Of a stretch of 22,383 nt of DNA, positions 21,112-22,383 are shown one piece after another; positions within the stretch are counted from its first letter, which is position 1, and each line of letters begins with the position of its first letter. The stretch comes from Cyclospora cayetanensis. Its lineage: Eukaryota > Apicomplexa > Conoidasida > Eucoccidiorida > Eimeriidae. The notes beneath the pieces were generated by a model, which had not been told where the DNA came from, did not search any database, and saw nothing but the letters and a program-made list of their open reading frames with translations. The DNA lies in assembly GCF_002999335.1 (NCBI RefSeq), contig NW_020312271.1:1-22383 (forward strand). The letters are read 5' to 3'. Position numbers and translations under genes: made by a program.

Positions 21112-22003
21112 AAGTGCTAGGCGATGTGCTCGTGCTAGAAGGGCTCTAGTCTTATGGTCAACCGCGCATAAAGATTCCATTCTCTGGAAATAACTGACCA
21201 CATCTCCAAACACATGCCATGGAACAAGGCTCCAGATTCTATAAAGCATGAATTCGCAATAATCCCATTCTCACATAAGCGATTCTGTTGCTGCTATGAT
21301 GTTGTTGCTTCGACCACATGCAACACGACACTGCGATACCAAAGCAGATTTAAGCACAGGAACCCTACTGCCACTGGCTTCCACACCACCTGCCAACTCA
21401 GCATCGTCCTCCCAAAGTCGATTGAATGAAAGGACGCCTGCTAGTACCCAGTAACACTCCGCACCACATGTCTAGTACACCAGTGGTACCAAACAACACC
21501 TACGACGCATTGCCTGCTTATCCACCCCAACAACCAAACCGCACTTGGCTTGCACAACTGACTGCCTGAACATGGCCAACGCAGACCGGCATTGCCAAAT
21601 GCAAAACCATCAGCTCATACGCTGCATTCAGTGTAACAGCGGAACATCAAAGAACTCCAGCCACTCGAAGGTGCTTAGGCTCCCCTGAACAAGGATATCG
21701 GCCGGCCCTCCAATTGTCGCTTTCAGCTTCGGCCACTGCAATAGATAATATCTCAGCATACAAGGGAAACACACTTGAGTGCAGTGTGTAGCCTACTCCT
21801 CCCAGTCCAGCTGCACTAACAACAGTGCTAGCCATCCCACTGCAGCACAGAAGCTAGGTGCTAGCCTCAGCCTACATGCATTACCTACAGGAACATCCAC
21901 ATTCTACACCACACAACTCTGAATGCAAAGAGCGCACTGCCTGAGTCATGCAGCATCAAAATATCAACCAACCTCCAGATCGATTCCGCATCAAAGCGAC
22001 GCC
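21112..22003 (+). repeat. Satellite unit R24 (892 bp)
   Basis: Complete unit with dyad CTAGA-AGGGC-TCTAG. It carries the AAAGTCGATTGAATG marker of R13 and R19, AGCATACAAGGGAAACACAC of R23, and near its end (21951-21970) the CATCAAAATATCAACC marker of R4. It thus looks like a mosaic of several subtypes. TATAAA at 21240-21245. Confidence 0.96.
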
Positions 22004-22383
22004 AAGTGCTAGCCGATGTGCTCGTGCTAGAACCACTCTAGTCTCACGGCCAACCTAGCATAAAAATTCCGTTTGCTGAAAAACAACTGAACGCTTCTCC
22101 AAACACATGCCATAGAACAACCATCTGCATTATAAGAATCACGAATTCAGCATAGACCCATACTCACATAAGCGATTCTATTGCTGCCATTGATGTTGTT
22201 GCTTCGACCACATGCAATACGACACTGCGACACCAACGCAGATTTAAGCACGGGAGCCATTCTGCCACTGGCTTCCACACCACCTCCCAACTCAGCATCG
22301 TCCTCCCAAAGTCGCCTATACGCACGCATGCCTGCTAGTACCCAGTAACACTCCGCACCACATGTCTAGTACACCAGTGGTAC
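22004..22383 (+). repeat. Satellite unit R25 (partial, first 380 bp)
   Basis: The window ends inside this unit, within the GTGGTACC segment. Core and dyad are consensus. TATGG is CACGG here. GCTGAAAAACAACTGAACGC (about 22075) is shared with R22. ACTGCGAC and CCACATGTCTAG place it with the right-hand group. Confidence 0.96.

Larger units (their letters stand above)
1..22383 (+). repeat. Tandem satellite array, ~893-bp unit, 24 full and 2 partial copies
   Basis: The same landmarks return in the same order throughout. The AAGTGCTAG word that opens each unit starts at 611, 1503, 2397, 3290, 4184, 5078, 5969, 6871, 7766, 8660, 9551, 10409, 11303, 12196, 13088, 13983, 14874, 15752, 16644, 17537, 18431, 19325, 20220, 21112 and 22004 (degenerate in a few copies), a mean spacing of about 891 bp. 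All copies are in one orientation with no spacer between them. Copies differ mainly by scattered substitutions, with few indels. A GGTACC site occurs once per unit in 20 of the 25 units where it can be scored. No gene is supported anywhere: open frames recur with the repeat and are disrupted differently in each copy. The array continues beyond both edges. That it is eukaryotic satellite DNA is inferred from length, tandem order and lack of coding sequence. Confidence 0.98.

Noticed and set aside
1..22383. CRISPR array
   Set aside because: Units are ~893 bp with substitutions spread over the whole unit. There are no short identical repeats separated by unique spacers.
1..22383. CENP-B box (TTCG-N4-A-N2-CGGG) or telomeric repeat runs
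   Set aside because: No match to the CENP-B core and no run of TTAGGG-like repeats was seen on either strand while reading the unit.
1..22383. Transposon or retroelement within the array
   Set aside because: No long terminal repeats, terminal inverted repeats, target-site duplications or polymerase, integrase or transposase-like frames. All sequence is accounted for by the unit.
1..22383. Undescribed gene-based system
   Set aside because: No gene can be supported, so any system here would have to be one of DNA structure or satellite biology, as listed in the findings.

Overview
The whole window is one head-to-tail tandem repeat (satellite) array. The unit is about 893 bp. There are 24 complete units plus a partial unit at each edge, and neither end of the array is reached. 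I set the unit boundary at the AAGTGCTAG word that opens the best conserved core, and number units R0 (partial, left edge) to R25 (partial, right edge). Unit lengths are 858-902 bp, mostly 891-895. The three outliers (R7, R11, R17) are each explained by one small indel. All units run in the same direction and nothing interrupts them: no transposon, gene, RNA gene, CRISPR array, telomeric repeat or unique spacer was seen.

The organism cannot be named from this sequence. Over 22 kb of gene-free, long-unit tandem repeat points to a eukaryotic nuclear genome, such as a subtelomeric, centromeric or other heterochromatic satellite block. Base composition is near balanced. CpG is common, so strong CpG depletion of the vertebrate type is not visible. 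The given strand is richer in C and A than in G and T. I do not recognise the unit as a named satellite.

Many short open frames exist on both strands, but they are the same stretches of the unit read again in each copy. They break in different places in different copies, several need TTG or GTG starts, and substitutions are not biased to silent sites. I treat none as a gene.

The interest lies in the array's structure. (i) The most conserved segment, at the start of each unit, holds a word TCGTGYTAGAA present in all 25 unit starts, overlapping a CTAGA-N5-TCTAG dyad whose arms survive in 18 of 25 while its spacer varies. (ii) Copies fall into subtypes that recur at separations of 2, 4, 5, 6 and 20 units, including one near-identical pair (R13/R19), so exchange has been patchy rather than uniform. 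(iii) Right-hand copies share private variants, a sign of local homogenisation. (iv) Two deletions lie exactly between short direct repeats inside the unit. These fit unequal exchange, gene conversion and slippage acting on a non-coding satellite.
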